Part shown: positions 16,737-25,697 of the stretch, one piece after another
How positions within the stretch are numbered: position 1 is the stretch's first letter
How the letters are laid out: the number at the start of each line of letters is the position of its first letter
Assembly: GCA_030603495.1 (NCBI GenBank)
Contig: JAUVXR010000005.1
Span: 1 to 64,000 of the forward strand
DNA length: 64,000 bases
Source: a bacterium
GTDB taxonomy: Bacteria > Armatimonadota > Zipacnadia > Zipacnadales > Zipacnadaceae
Direction: 5' to 3'
The notes under the pieces: generated by a model
Databases searched by the model: none
The model's input: the letters and a program-made list of their open reading frames with translations, nothing else
Told to the model about the DNA's origin: nothing
Translations under genes and position numbers: made by a program

Positions 16737-18449
16737 ATGAAGATCCAAATTGTTGCCAACGTTGATCGAAGCCAGACACGAGTAGCGATACTAGAAGATG
16801 GCCAGCTGGCCGAACTGCTTTACGATCGGGCGGAAGAAGAGAGAGTGGTGGGAAACATCTACCTGGCCCAGGTATCGGACGTAGTGCCCGGATTGGATGC
16901 CGCCTTCGTGGACTGCGGGATCGAGAAGAACGCATTCCTGCACGTCTCGGATGCTGTGGCGGACGACGAGTATAACGGGAGGCCAGGCCGAGCCCACCGC
17001 CGGCCCGCCATCTCGAACCTACTCAAGGCTGGTCAGAAGATAATGGTCCAGGTGACCAAAGGTCCGCTGGCCAGCAAAGGCGCCCGGGCGACCCGGCAGA
17101 TAGCTCTGCCCGGCCGCTACTTGGTGCTAATGTCCCAGGGCGGCACCAGGGTAGGTGTATCCAAGAGAATCGCCAGTGAAGGCGAACGAACGCGCCTGCG
17201 CAAGATGGCGGCCCGGATACGTCCAGAGGGCTTCGGGATAATCGTGCGGACCCAGGCGGAGGGAGCTGACCGCAAGGACCTGGAAAGCGACGTCAGATTC
17301 CTGACCAAGCTCTGGCGCTCGATCGAGAACAAGGCCCAGCAAAGCAAGGCACCGGCTCTGCTTCACGAAGACCTTAGCCTGGTCTTCGAAGTCGTTCGCG
17401 ATGTGCTCTCGCCGGAGGTTGACGAGTTCATCGTGGATGACAAGGCAACCTACGACCGCGTCCTAAACCTGCTCGACAGCGTCGCTCCCCAACTGCGCCA
17501 CTGCGTCAAGCTTCACAAGAAGGAGCAGCCTGTTTTCGACTATCTCGACATCGAGCAGGAAATATCCAAAGCCCTACGCCGCAAGGTCTGGCTGCCCCAC
17601 GGCGGGTTCATTAGCGTTGATCAGACCGAAGCGTTGACCGCGGTAGATGTCAACACCGGCAAGTTCACCGGTACTGGCAGCCTGGAGGAGACTGTCCTGC
17701 GGACCAACATCGAGGCAGCTGAAGAACTAGGCCGGCAATTGCGGCTGCGGGGCATCGGCGGGATCATCGTCATTGACTTTATTGATATGGACAATGCCAA
17801 GCACCGTAGGCAGGTCTCTGCCGTCCTCCGCGAAGCCTTCGCCCATGACCGCATGCGCACTCGGATTATGCACATCACTCGGCTGGGTCTGGTGGAGATG
17901 ACGCGCAAGCGCACCGAAGCCAACCTTGCCCAAAAGCTTCAGGCCACCTGCCCGTGCTGCAACGGCAGTGGCAAGATCCTCTCGGCGGAGAGCGTGGCCA
18001 TGGAAGCGATCCGCCACCTGCGGGTAGCTGACATCGCAGAGGACGCCGTGCTGGTAACGGCGGATCCCATAGTCTGCTTGGCGCTGGTCGGGCCGCACGG
18101 CAGCGCTGTTGAGGAGCTAGAACGGGAGCTGGGCCTTCAGATATTCGTCCGCGGCACTACCGACATTCATCCCGAAGAATTCGAAATCGCTCCGAAAAGC
18201 CCGTCGGAACTGCGCAAGGAGCTGCGCCTGCCTAGGGCGGGCCATATGCAGACTATCCAGGCCGAGGACCTACTCGCCGTCCCCCACGCAGGTTTGCTAG
18301 CCATGGTGGATGGCTATATCATCGAAGCAGCTGAGGCCTCTGGCGAGACCACCACCCCACTGCAAGTAAGACTGACGGAAGTGGGCAACTCCTACGTGCG
18401 GGCCACACTGGCACACGACAAGAGCAGCAGCAGGAATAACGGCGCGTAA
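16737..18449 (+). CDS. rng: ribonuclease E/G family endoribonuclease
   Basis: The 570-aa single-strand-specific endoribonuclease has an S1 RNA-binding domain at about 36-125 (VGNIYLAQVSDVVPGLDAAFVDCGIEKNAFLHVSD), a 5'-sensor/RNase H-like region, and catalytic Asp residues in AVDVNTGKFTG and IIVIDFIDMDN. The zinc-link CPCCNGSG lies at about 407-414 and a short C-terminal domain follows. It lacks the long disordered scaffold tail of E. coli RNase E, so it is closer to RNase G or short RNase E. Likely roles are mRNA turnover and rRNA processing, perhaps with Hfq. Confidence 0.92.
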   Translation: MKIQIVANVDRSQTRVAILEDGQLAELLYDRAEEERVVGNIYLAQVSDVVPGLDAAFVDCGIEKNAFLHVSDAVADDEYNGRPGRAHRRPAISNLLKAGQKIMVQVTKGPLASKGARATRQIALPGRYLVLMSQGGTRVGVSKRIASEGERTRLRKMAARIRPEGFGIIVRTQAEGADRKDLESDVRFLTKLWRSIENKAQQSKAPALLHEDLSLVFEVVRDVLSPEVDEFIVDDKATYDRVLNLLDSVAPQLRHCVKLHKKEQPVFDYLDIEQEISKALRRKVWLPHGGFISVDQTEALTAVDVNTGKFTGTGSLEETVLRTNIEAAEELGRQLRLRGIGGIIVIDFIDMDNAKHRRQVSAVLREAFAHDRMRTRIMHITRLGLVEMTRKRTEANLAQKLQATCPCCNGSGKILSAESVAMEAIRHLRVADIAEDAVLVTADPIVCLALVGPHGSAVEELERELGLQIFVRGTTDIHPEEFEIAPKSPSELRKELRLPRAGHMQTIQAEDLLAVPHAGLLAMVDGYIIEAAEASGETTTPLQVRLTEVGNSYVRATLAHDKSSSRNNGA

Positions 18450-18808
18450 GACAGCACCCGAGCTGGCGGGCTGTCCGCCCGATACTGTGTAATAGCGAAT
18501 CCCGTGAGCCTGTGGAAGCGCCCTATGTCCCTCTGGCCCGAGTGGGCGTCAGGCCCCCGTTGACCGCCTCCCGGTATGGCGATCGGGACACGGATGCCGC
18601 TTCTCCGTTACCACCGTTCGGGACCTTGATACCGGACTCTTACCAAGCTGCAGCCTGCTTGCAAAATTCACCTTGATGCGCTATACTGACGTGCACAGCT
18701 GTGTCATAATCGCCAGATTCCTGCTATTCGCTTTGGGTATCCACACAGACTTGTTCAGCGAGACCTGGCCGTTCTGTTGCATTTAGCCGGCCGCAGGGAG
18801 GGACCTCG
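18450..18808. other. intergenic region upstream of murA
   Basis: 359 bp with no supported gene. It contains a strong promoter candidate at 18659-18687 (listed separately) and the SD GGGAGGGAC for murA. I found no L21/L27 genes or RNA gene here. Confidence 0.6.
18659..18687 (+). promoter_or_regulatory. sigma-70-type promoter for murA-mreB
   Basis: TTGCAA, 17-bp spacer, TATACT, about 120 bp upstream of the murA start. Hexamers and spacing fit the housekeeping consensus well. Confidence 0.65.
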
Positions 18809-20107
18809 ATGGATGAACTGATAATAGCCAAGAGCGACCCACTTACCGGCAGCATTCCAATCAGTGGATCGAAAAACGGTGCCCTGCCCCTGCTGGCAGC
18901 GACGATGCTGGTCGAGGGCGAAACCATCATCAACAACGTGCCCGACATTCACGACATCGGCACGATGATCCAAATGCTGCAAGCCCTGGGCATAAAATGC
19001 ACATTCATCGGCCCGGGTGTGCTCAAGATTGATGCCACCGCTATTCGCTCGTCTCAGGCCCCTTACCATCTGGTTCGTCGGATGCGGGGCTCGTTTTATG
19101 TGGCGGGCCCCTTGCTGGGCCGACTGGGCGAAGCCTATGTCCCACTGCCCGGCGGCTGTGTGATTGGCTCCCGACCGGTTGACTTCCACATTGACGGCTT
19201 CCAGGCGCTGGGCGCACTGGTTGAGGAGAAGTACGGCATTATGCGGGCAGAAGCCCCCTCGGGCCTGCATGGCAGCCGCGTCTACCTCGACCCTCGCTGG
19301 CGCAGCGTCGGGGCGACCATAAATGTGATGCTAGCGGCTACGCTCGCTGACGGCACCACCATCATCGAGAACGCCTCCTGCGAGCCGGAAGTAGTAGCCT
19401 GTGCCCAGTTCCTGAACCAATGTGGCGCCAACATTGAGGGCGCAGGCAGTAGTATATTGACCATCCGAGGCGTAGACAAACTGCACGGCACGGAGTTTGC
19501 CTCGATTCCCGACCGTATGGAAGCCGGCACCTTCATGTATGCAGTCACCGCTGCCGGCGGTGACGTGGTTTTGCAGAACGTATGCCCGGAACATCTGACC
19601 ATGGTCACCCAACGCTTGCGTGAGGCGGGAGCGCGCATCGAGGCCGGGCGAGACGAGTTGCGGGTCATCAGCGACGGCGAACGCCCCCGACCGGTGGACA
19701 TTACTACTGCGCCCTACCCCGGATTCCCCACTGACTTGCAGCCGGCGCACGGGGTGCTGGCTGCTCGGGCGACGGGCACCAGCGTAATCGAAGAGACGAT
19801 GTTCGACGCCCGCTACAACTACATTGACGAACTGGCCCGCATGGGCGCGGAGATTCGCATTACCGGAGAAGTTGCTATCATCAAGGGGGTAGCCAAACTG
19901 AGCGGCGCGCCGGTCGAGGCCACTGACGTGCGCGCGGCGGCGGCCCTGGTGCTGGCCGGACTGTGCGCCGAGGGCCAAACCGTTATCGAATGTGCGGAAT
20001 TCCTGGACCGCGGCTACGAGGACTTCGAAGGCAAACTGCGGGGGGTAGGGGCAGCGATGGTCCGCCGGAGCCGAGATAACGGCAAGGAACTGCTATGCTT
20101 GGCTTAG
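18809..20107 (+). CDS. murA: UDP-N-acetylglucosamine 1-carboxyvinyltransferase
   Basis: Cytoplasmic first committed enzyme of peptidoglycan synthesis, adding enolpyruvate to UDP-GlcNAc. The 432-aa protein has SGSKNGALPLLAATMLVEGE at the start and PGGCVIGSRPVDFHIDGF with the catalytic Cys that fosfomycin alkylates, so sensitivity of the enzyme is expected. Later come PGFPTDLQPAHGVLAARATGTSVIEETMFDARYNY and RAAAALVLAGL. Preceded by GGGAGG and a good promoter; its end overlaps mreB by 13 bp, forming a cell-wall operon. Confidence 0.95.
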   Translation: MDELIIAKSDPLTGSIPISGSKNGALPLLAATMLVEGETIINNVPDIHDIGTMIQMLQALGIKCTFIGPGVLKIDATAIRSSQAPYHLVRRMRGSFYVAGPLLGRLGEAYVPLPGGCVIGSRPVDFHIDGFQALGALVEEKYGIMRAEAPSGLHGSRVYLDPRWRSVGATINVMLAATLADGTTIIENASCEPEVVACAQFLNQCGANIEGAGSSILTIRGVDKLHGTEFASIPDRMEAGTFMYAVTAAGGDVVLQNVCPEHLTMVTQRLREAGARIEAGRDELRVISDGERPRPVDITTAPYPGFPTDLQPAHGVLAARATGTSVIEETMFDARYNYIDELARMGAEIRITGEVAIIKGVAKLSGAPVEATDVRAAAALVLAGLCAEGQTVIECAEFLDRGYEDFEGKLRGVGAAMVRRSRDNGKELLCLA

Positions 20108-21120
20108 GCGACCGCCTCGGGATTGACCTGGGCACGTCCAGTGTCGTAGTCTATGCCTGGGGCCGGGGCATAGTCATCCGCGAGCCTTCGGTTGTCGCCG
20201 TAGAGCAGCGCAGCGGCAAGGTACTGGCCATCGGCCACGAAGCGCAGGCCATGCTAGGGCGCACCCCGGGCAACATCGTCGCGAGCCGGCCTCTGCGCGA
20301 CGGTGTCATCGCCGACTACTCCATCACCCGCGAGATGCTCTCCTACTTGATTCGCAAGGCGTGCGGGACGCGGGGACGGGTGCTGCGGCCGTTGGTGGTA
20401 ATTTGTCTCCCATCGGGCGCAACAAGTGTCGAGCAACGCGCGGCGCTAGATGCTGCGCGGGCGGCTGGGGCCCGTGACGCAATCCCGATCGAGGAGCCGA
20501 TGGCCGCGGCGATCGGCGCGGGGCTGCCTATTGCTATGCCGGGTGGCAATATGGTGGTTGACATCGGGGGGGGCACCACCGATGTCGCGGTGATCTCTCT
20601 GGGCGGGGTGGTGGTCAGCGATTCACTACGCATCGGCGGCAACCATCTCGATGAGGCCATCACCCGTCACATCCGCCGCGTCTACAATCTGGACATTGGC
20701 GAGCGCACCGCGGAAGCGGTCAAGATCCAGATCGGTTCGGCGATGCGGATGAGCGAAGAGCAGCAGATGGAGGTGCGGGGGCGGGATTTTGTCACCGGCC
20801 TACCCAAGACCGTTCAGGTTGATTCTGCAGAGGTCCGCGAGGCCACCAGCGAGAATATCTCACAGATCATTGACGCAGTTAAGGCAATCTTGGAGCATAC
20901 GCCCCCAGAGCTAGCCGCAGATATCATCGAACGGGGCATAACGATGACGGGCGGGGGCGCACTGCTAAGCGGCACAGACCGGCTTCTGGAACTAGAAACC
21001 AGCATCCCGGTGACCGTCGCTGAAGACCCGATATCCTCAGTTGCCGTCGGTACCGGTCGAGTCCTGGAAGAAATTGATATGCTGCGGCGACAGTCTCCTC
21101 GGACATCTCGGCAACACTAA
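20095..21120 (+). CDS. mreB: rod-shape determining protein MreB/Mbl
   Basis: Bacterial actin that organises lateral wall synthesis under the membrane. The 341-aa protein has phosphate-1 LGIDLGTSSVVVYAWGRGIV, PLRDGVIADYSITREMLSYLI, phosphate-2 MVVDIGGGTTDVAVISLGGVV, GGNHLDEAITRHIRR and the adenosine motif GITMTGGGALLSGTDRLL. It overlaps murA, so the cell probably elongates as a rod. No mreC or mreD follows; an aminotransferase does. Confidence 0.93.
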   Translation: MLGLGDRLGIDLGTSSVVVYAWGRGIVIREPSVVAVEQRSGKVLAIGHEAQAMLGRTPGNIVASRPLRDGVIADYSITREMLSYLIRKACGTRGRVLRPLVVICLPSGATSVEQRAALDAARAAGARDAIPIEEPMAAAIGAGLPIAMPGGNMVVDIGGGTTDVAVISLGGVVVSDSLRIGGNHLDEAITRHIRRVYNLDIGERTAEAVKIQIGSAMRMSEEQQMEVRGRDFVTGLPKTVQVDSAEVREATSENISQIIDAVKAILEHTPPELAADIIERGITMTGGGALLSGTDRLLELETSIPVTVAEDPISSVAVGTGRVLEEIDMLRRQSPRTSRQH

Positions 21121-21165
21121 CAGCATGAGCCTTGCCAGCTACTTCTACTTATGGAGGTAAACCAG

Positions 21166-22323
21166 ATGCGACTGGCAGAACGTATGAGTCGGCTAGGTAC
21201 GGAGACCGCCTTCGACGTACTCGCCCGCGCCAAACAGCTCGAGGCCGAAGGCCGCCCGATAATCCACCTGGAGATCGGCGAGCCCGACTTTGATACCCCC
21301 CAGCACATCATTGATGCTGCGTGCGAGGCGCTCAACACCGGCTGGACTCACTACGGGCCCAGCGCCGGCGACCCAGAACTCCGGGCGGTTATTGCCGAGC
21401 ACATTCAGAGAAGCCGCGGATTCCCGGTGGAGCCAGACGAAGTCGTGGTGGTGCCCGGTGCCAAGCCGATCATCTACTGGGGCATCACCGCCCTCGTTGA
21501 CCCAGGTGATGAGGTCATCTATCCCAACCCGGGCTTTCCCATCTATGAGTCTATGATCAACTTCTGCGGCGGCGTGGCGGTACCGGTCCCTCTACGGGAA
21601 GAAATCGAATTCCGCCTCGACGCCAAGGAACTGGCCGACTTGGTCAACGATAAGACCAAGCTGATTATCATCAACTCGCCGCAGAACCCCACCGGGGGTG
21701 TGCTCACCGGGGCGGACCTGGAGGCAATTGCCCAGATCGCCCGCGAGCGAGACATAATGGTTATGTCTGACGAGCCCTACGAGCTTGTCCTCTACGAGGG
21801 TGAGCATTGCAGCATCGCTGCAGTAGAGGGGATGAAAGAGCGCACCATTTTGCTGGACTGCTTCTCCAAGAGCTTCGCCATGACTGGCTGGCGGCTGGGC
21901 TACGGGGTAATGAACAAGGAGTTGGCGGCCCAAATCGCCAAGCTCCAGACTAACTGCACTTCCTGCACGACGAGCTTTGTCCAGCGCGCGGGCATTGCCG
22001 CCCTCCGGGGCCCAATGGAACCCAGTCTGGCGATGGTTGCAGAATTCAAGAAGCGCCGCGACGTCATCGTAGACGGACTCAACGCTATTCCGGGGATTAG
22101 CTGCCTGCGCCCGCACGGTGCCTTCTACGTCTTCCCCAACGTGACGGAAACCGGTATTGACTGTCGCGAACTGGCGACCAATATACTTGAGGAGGCCAAT
22201 GTGGCTGTGTTGTCCGGTACAGCTTTCGGTGAGTACGGCGAAGGCTACCTGCGCCTGTCATACGCCAACTCCGTGGAGAATCTCGAGGAAGCTATTCGGA
22301 GGATAGGGCGGCTGCTCAGCTAA
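21166..22323 (+). CDS. class I/II pyridoxal-phosphate aminotransferase
   Basis: Fold-type I aminotransferase, 385 aa. It has HLEIGEPDFDTPQHIIDAA, VVVVPGAKPIIYWGITALVDPGDEV, INSPQNPTGGVLTGADL, the PLP Lys in LLDCFSKSFAMTGWRLGYGV and a C-terminal FGEYGEGYLRLSYANS. It resembles the aspartate/alanine/aromatic aminotransferase subgroup (AspC/AlaT-like), distinct from the dapL-type copy in the window. The ATG at 21166 is chosen because GGAGGT lies 7 bp before it; the track ATG at 21151 falls in front of that SD. Confidence 0.88.
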   Translation: MRLAERMSRLGTETAFDVLARAKQLEAEGRPIIHLEIGEPDFDTPQHIIDAACEALNTGWTHYGPSAGDPELRAVIAEHIQRSRGFPVEPDEVVVVPGAKPIIYWGITALVDPGDEVIYPNPGFPIYESMINFCGGVAVPVPLREEIEFRLDAKELADLVNDKTKLIIINSPQNPTGGVLTGADLEAIAQIARERDIMVMSDEPYELVLYEGEHCSIAAVEGMKERTILLDCFSKSFAMTGWRLGYGVMNKELAAQIAKLQTNCTSCTTSFVQRAGIAALRGPMEPSLAMVAEFKKRRDVIVDGLNAIPGISCLRPHGAFYVFPNVTETGIDCRELATNILEEANVAVLSGTAFGEYGEGYLRLSYANSVENLEEAIRRIGRLLS

Positions 22324-22424
22324 CCGTTTCTGCCGAGTGGCAGGGGCACCTTTGTGCGAACATATCAAAGGCGGGGCATCTTCGGCAGATGTCCCGTTTC
22401 TGTCCCGTCGAGGAGTATTGGGCT

Positions 22425-23357
22425 ATGATCGTGGTGTTGTGCTGCAACGCAGCGATGGACCGGACGTACCGGCTTGCCAACTTCCGCGTGGGCCAGTTCT
22501 ATCAGACCAGCCAGTTTCACGTGGCCGCGGGCGGCAAAGGCATTAACGTGGGTCGCGTGTTGCGAAATCTCGGCCACGAAGTGACCGTCAGCGGCTTTGC
22601 CGGTGGGATGATCGGCCAGTTCATACTCACCGACCTGCGTGATGCTGAGATCAAGCCCGCCTTCGTCCAGATCGCCGAGCAGTCCCGCCTCTGCCAGAAC
22701 TTCATTGATCCAGTCAATCACCGCGAAACGCGGGTGGATGAAGCTGGGCCGCTAATCAGTCCACACGAGCTGGGCCAACTGGCGCCGCTGTGGACGCGGG
22801 TGGTAGGTCAGGCCGAGATTGCGGTCATCTCTGGCAGCACCCCCCGAGGCGTGCCCGACACCCTCTACCATGACTTGATCGCTCGCGCTCACAAAGCTGA
22901 GGTCCCGGTGGTATTGGATGCTCACGATCATCTCCTGGCACAGGCCATTCCCGCGCGGCCCACGATCATCACGCCGAACCTGAGCGAGCTGCAAACCCTG
23001 GCGAATCGCCAACTGTCCGTACCCCAGGGAGTGCGGGAAGCCGGGGCTGAGCTTGTCCGCGGCGGGATCGAGCTGGTGCTCACTTCTCTGGGCCCGCGTG
23101 GAGCCATCGCGGTCACCGAATCCGGGGCCTGGCTGGTCAAGCCGGCCGAGATTGAGGTGGTCAGCCCCGTAGGCAGCGGTGATGCGATGGTCGCCGGCCT
23201 CGTCTCCGCCAGTGTGCAGCAACTGCCCCTGCCCGACCGGCTGAAATGGGCAGTAGCAGCCGGCACGGCCAATGCCGCGGTCTTTGGCGCAGGTATGTGC
23301 GACCGCGCAGCTATTGAGCGCCTCCTGGTTGAGACTAGCTTGACACCCCTGGACTGA
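22425..23357 (+). CDS. PfkB-family hexose-phosphate kinase (1-phosphofructokinase-like)
   Basis: The 310-aa ribokinase-fold enzyme resembles 1-phosphofructokinase/tagatose-6-phosphate kinase. It has VVLCCNAAMDRTYRL at the start, VAAGGKGINVGRVLRNLGHEVTVSGFAGG (sugar binding), ITPNLSELQTL and the C-terminal signature PVGSGDAMVAGL with the catalytic Asp. No PTS genes lie nearby, so fructose-1-phosphate is only one candidate substrate. Start ATG 22425 follows GAGGAG; the track start 12 codons upstream is less family-like. Confidence 0.85.
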   Translation: MIVVLCCNAAMDRTYRLANFRVGQFYQTSQFHVAAGGKGINVGRVLRNLGHEVTVSGFAGGMIGQFILTDLRDAEIKPAFVQIAEQSRLCQNFIDPVNHRETRVDEAGPLISPHELGQLAPLWTRVVGQAEIAVISGSTPRGVPDTLYHDLIARAHKAEVPVVLDAHDHLLAQAIPARPTIITPNLSELQTLANRQLSVPQGVREAGAELVRGGIELVLTSLGPRGAIAVTESGAWLVKPAEIEVVSPVGSGDAMVAGLVSASVQQLPLPDRLKWAVAAGTANAAVFGAGMCDRAAIERLLVETSLTPLD

Positions 23358-23414
23358 AGGGTCTAGACTATTGTGTGGAGTATCAGGCTCTCATAGTGCC
23401 AATCGGAGGTCCCG

Positions 23415-24518
23415 ATGAGCAAAGACAAAGACAATGTCAGTAGGCGAGACTTCCTGCGCGGCAGCTTGGCGGCAGGTGCGGGTGTGGTGGGTGGCACCCT
23501 GCTGGGCTGCAAGGCCGCCGGTTCCCAAGATGCCCTGAGGACTGAGCCAGGAGTCAAGGTAGCCCAGGCGCCTGGCGGCTCTGCGGCCACCAGCACGGCG
23601 GAAAAAAGTCGAGTTATTCACCTGAATTCGGGCGCTGCCTTCGATCTCCAGACCGGCCAGGCCGATTACCAGACAGTCAACAGTATGGTGCAGACCGGCA
23701 TATGTCATTGGACCGGCGAGGCCCAGCCTATCCAGGCCTGGCAACAGTTGGTAGGTCCTGACGACCGGGTTGGCCTGAAGATTAACTGCTTGGGCCGGCC
23801 GCTCTTCTTCAACGATACCACCTTGCTGCGTGTACTCAAAGAGCAACTCGTGGCCGCGGGCGTACCGGCCCAGAACATAGTGGTATTCGACCGGTACGAT
23901 TCGCACATGACCGCCTGCAGCCTGACTATTGGCCAGCAGACAGATGGGACCTGGTTGATATCCACCCAAGGCAGCGGGGGCCCGGGCTACGACAGCGGCG
24001 TCACCCAGAGCTTCCACCCACCCAACGGCGGGGCACCAGAAAGCGCCCCGTGCAGCAATATCGTCACTCAGCAGATAACCAAGCTCATTAACATACCTAT
24101 CCTCAAGACCCACGGCGGCACTGGGGTGACACTGGCGCTGAAAAATCTCGCCTTCGGTGTTTTCCGGCACACCAAGAGCGCTCACAATAACAACTGCAAT
24201 CCGTACATCCCGGCGATGTGCGCCAACCCGGTTCTCCGCCAGAAGACGGTGTTGACCATTCTGGATGGCCTCAAGGGCCAGTACGAAGGCGGCCCCGCGG
24301 GCAAGCCGCAGTTCCAGTGGGCGCAAGGTAGCATCTGGCTGGGCACAGACCCGGTTGCCATTGACTTCCTGGGCGCCCAGGTCATCAACCAGGTCCGTCA
24401 GCAACACGGCAAGGGACCCATCAGTAACGACCACATGAAACACCTTTTCACCGCGGCTCAGATGGGCTTGGGGCATGCCAGCGAGGCGCAGATTGAAGAA
24501 GTCGCTGTGCTCGTCTAG
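23415..24518 (+). CDS. Tat-exported DUF362 domain protein
   Basis: The 367-aa protein has a twin-arginine signal peptide SRRDFLRGSLAAGAGVVGGTLLGC, where the terminal GC also forms a lipobox-like site. The DUF362 body includes DRVGLKINCLGRPLFFNDTTLLRVLKEQLVAAGVPAQNIVVFDRYDS, IPILKTHGGTGVTLALKNLAFGV and KPQFQWAQGSIWLGTDPVAIDFLGAQVI. No ferredoxin-type Cys clusters are present. Function of DUF362 is unknown. A tatA homologue lies about 95 bp downstream. SD CGGAGG lies just before the ATG. Confidence 0.85.
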   Translation: MSKDKDNVSRRDFLRGSLAAGAGVVGGTLLGCKAAGSQDALRTEPGVKVAQAPGGSAATSTAEKSRVIHLNSGAAFDLQTGQADYQTVNSMVQTGICHWTGEAQPIQAWQQLVGPDDRVGLKINCLGRPLFFNDTTLLRVLKEQLVAAGVPAQNIVVFDRYDSHMTACSLTIGQQTDGTWLISTQGSGGPGYDSGVTQSFHPPNGGAPESAPCSNIVTQQITKLINIPILKTHGGTGVTLALKNLAFGVFRHTKSAHNNNCNPYIPAMCANPVLRQKTVLTILDGLKGQYEGGPAGKPQFQWAQGSIWLGTDPVAIDFLGAQVINQVRQQHGKGPISNDHMKHLFTAAQMGLGHASEAQIEEVAVLV

Positions 24519-24614
24519 AGATTCGCAGTGCGCCAAGCCGTTCGGCCTAAGCTGGCGACCAGACCTTCTTGACCAAACAGGCATCTAATATAGAGGCGTA
24601 GGAGGCGTATAGCT

Positions 24615-24827
24615 ATGTTCGGACTGGGAACTCAGGAACTACTGATAATACTGTTGCTGGTTCTGATCTTGTTCGGGGCCAAGAAGATCCCCGAGATAAT
24701 GCGCGGACTGGGCCAGGGCATCCAGGAGTTCAAGACGGCTTCTCAGGAGGCCGTGGGCGAGGTCAAGGCCCTGACCGAGGATTCCTCGACTGAATCAGAG
24801 AACAGTGACGAGCCCCTCGCGGGCTGA
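24615..24827 (+). CDS. tatA: twin-arginine translocase subunit TatA/E
   Basis: 70-aa membrane protein with the family signature [39 protein letters not shown]. It has one short transmembrane helix, the FGxKKLPE-like hinge and an amphipathic helix, followed by an acidic tail. TatA oligomers form the pore for folded, RR-signal proteins. No tatC is in the window. It sits next to a Tat substrate gene, suggesting co-expression. Confidence 0.93.
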   Translation: MFGLGTQELLIILLLVLILFGAKKIPEIMRGLGQGIQEFKTASQEAVGEVKALTEDSSTESENSDEPLAG

Positions 24828-24842
24828 CTCAGATTCCAGACC

Positions 24843-25391
24843 ATGACTAGACCCGTGAAGCTAATCCTCACATTGGGGGTACTGGCCCTGTTGCCACTCA
24901 GCATCAGTGCGGAGTCGCTGCTGGCTGGCTTCTTGGCCAAGAGCGGGGAAGTCGGCGACTGGCAAGTGATTCCCGAGACCGACCGCGGCGGCGTCAGTGA
25001 CGAGCAGCTTTATCCCATCCACGACGGCGCCGTGCCGGCGCTGCGCGACAAGGGCCTACACTCGGCACACCAGCGCATATACAAAAAGGGCGAAAAGCGT
25101 ATTGCCGTGGATATGTACCACTTCGGGAACTGGCAGCAGGCCAAAGGCTACTACCTGCCTCACCGCCAGACCCAGAGCGAAGACGGCGGGACTTACAATC
25201 TGTACAACAATATCAAGCAGCAGGCCTTCGTGTGCGAAGCCGCCGGCAGTATAATGGGGATGTTCTGGCAGCGTAACTACGTCTGCACGGTGGGCATGCA
25301 GGGCAGCGGCACCACCGACCGCACCACCGTCAAGTCCTTCCTGACGTTCACTTCCGATAAGATAAAGAAGCGTTACCAGAAACAGGAGTAG
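24843..25391 (+). CDS. exported protein of unknown function (DUF6599-like)
   Basis: The 182-aa protein has a cleavable signal peptide (KLILTLGVLALLPLSISAES). The mature part, GEVGDWQVIPETDRG...LYPIHDGAVPALRDKGLHSAHQRIYKKGEKRIAVDMYHFGNWQQAKGYYL, resembles the DUF6599-type proteins in which a quality-control-like fold handles a single-subunit exported polypeptide. No catalytic motif is evident. It is 15 bp after tatA, so likely the third gene of the DUF362-tatA unit. Confidence 0.6.
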   Translation: MTRPVKLILTLGVLALLPLSISAESLLAGFLAKSGEVGDWQVIPETDRGGVSDEQLYPIHDGAVPALRDKGLHSAHQRIYKKGEKRIAVDMYHFGNWQQAKGYYLPHRQTQSEDGGTYNLYNNIKQQAFVCEAAGSIMGMFWQRNYVCTVGMQGSGTTDRTTVKSFLTFTSDKIKKRYQKQE

Positions 25392-25423
25392 GAATCAGGC
25401 CAGATAATTCATAAACGGCTTTC

Positions 25424-25462
25424 GTGAAAAACCCGCTTTTTGGAAAAAAGCCGGTTTTTCAC
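25424..25462 (+). terminator. long hairpin, probable terminator after the tatA unit
   Basis: GTGAAAAACCCGCTTTTT and AAAAAGCCGGTTTTTCAC pair over 18 positions with one C-C mismatch and a 3-4 base loop. T-rich sequence (ACTTTTCC) follows. Arm symmetry suggests it could terminate on both strands. Confidence 0.55.
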
Positions 25463-25554
25463 ACTTTTCCGGCAAAAACTTCTAATAGTGAGCAATAAAG
25501 CGACCAATATAGCGTGCCGTTATTCGTAAAAGGCTGTGAGACGACGTTTAGGCA

Positions 25555-25582
25555 TTGTACGGCACTCCTACGTACCTGTACT
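25555..25582 (+). promoter_or_regulatory. candidate promoter for cysS
   Basis: TTGTAC, 16-bp spacer, TGTACT. Reasonable but not strong match to the sigma-70 consensus; the start would lie about 105 bp before the cysS ATG. Confidence 0.35.
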
Positions 25583-25625
25583 CTTTTGCTGCGTGAATAA
25601 TGGAGGTTAGGGCCGTGCTGAGCAA

Positions 25626-25660
25626 AAAACGGAATCGGGAGAGTTGGCCCGGTTCCGTTT
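25626..25660 (+). promoter_or_regulatory. terminator-like hairpin in the cysS leader (possible attenuator)
   Basis: AAACGGAATCGGG and CCCGGTTCCGTTT form a 13-bp stem (one G-U pair) around an 8-base loop and end in TTT. It lies between the promoter candidate and the cysS start, so it could attenuate cysS transcription. I do not see a T-box sequence. Confidence 0.4.
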
Positions 25661-25697
25661 GAGTCTTGGCAGTCCACGGATCAGGAGCATCGCAGCT

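Larger units (their letters stand above)
25392..25697. other. intergenic region and cysS leader
   Basis: 306 bp with no gene. In order it holds a long A/T-arm hairpin (25424-25462), a promoter candidate (25555-25582), a terminator-like hairpin (25626-25660) and the AGGAG ribosome binding site of cysS. The cysS frame is open upstream to 25644, but the family start is at 25698. Confidence 0.6.

Noticed and set aside
23415-24518. Ferredoxin-type DUF362 protein
   Set aside because: No CxxCxxC clusters in the C-terminus.
23391-24584. 397-aa minus-strand ORF over the DUF362 gene
   Set aside because: Exact shadow of a gene with Tat signal and family motifs.
25626-25697. T-box riboswitch upstream of cysS
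   Set aside because: No T-box sequence or specifier-loop architecture visible; only a terminator-like hairpin.
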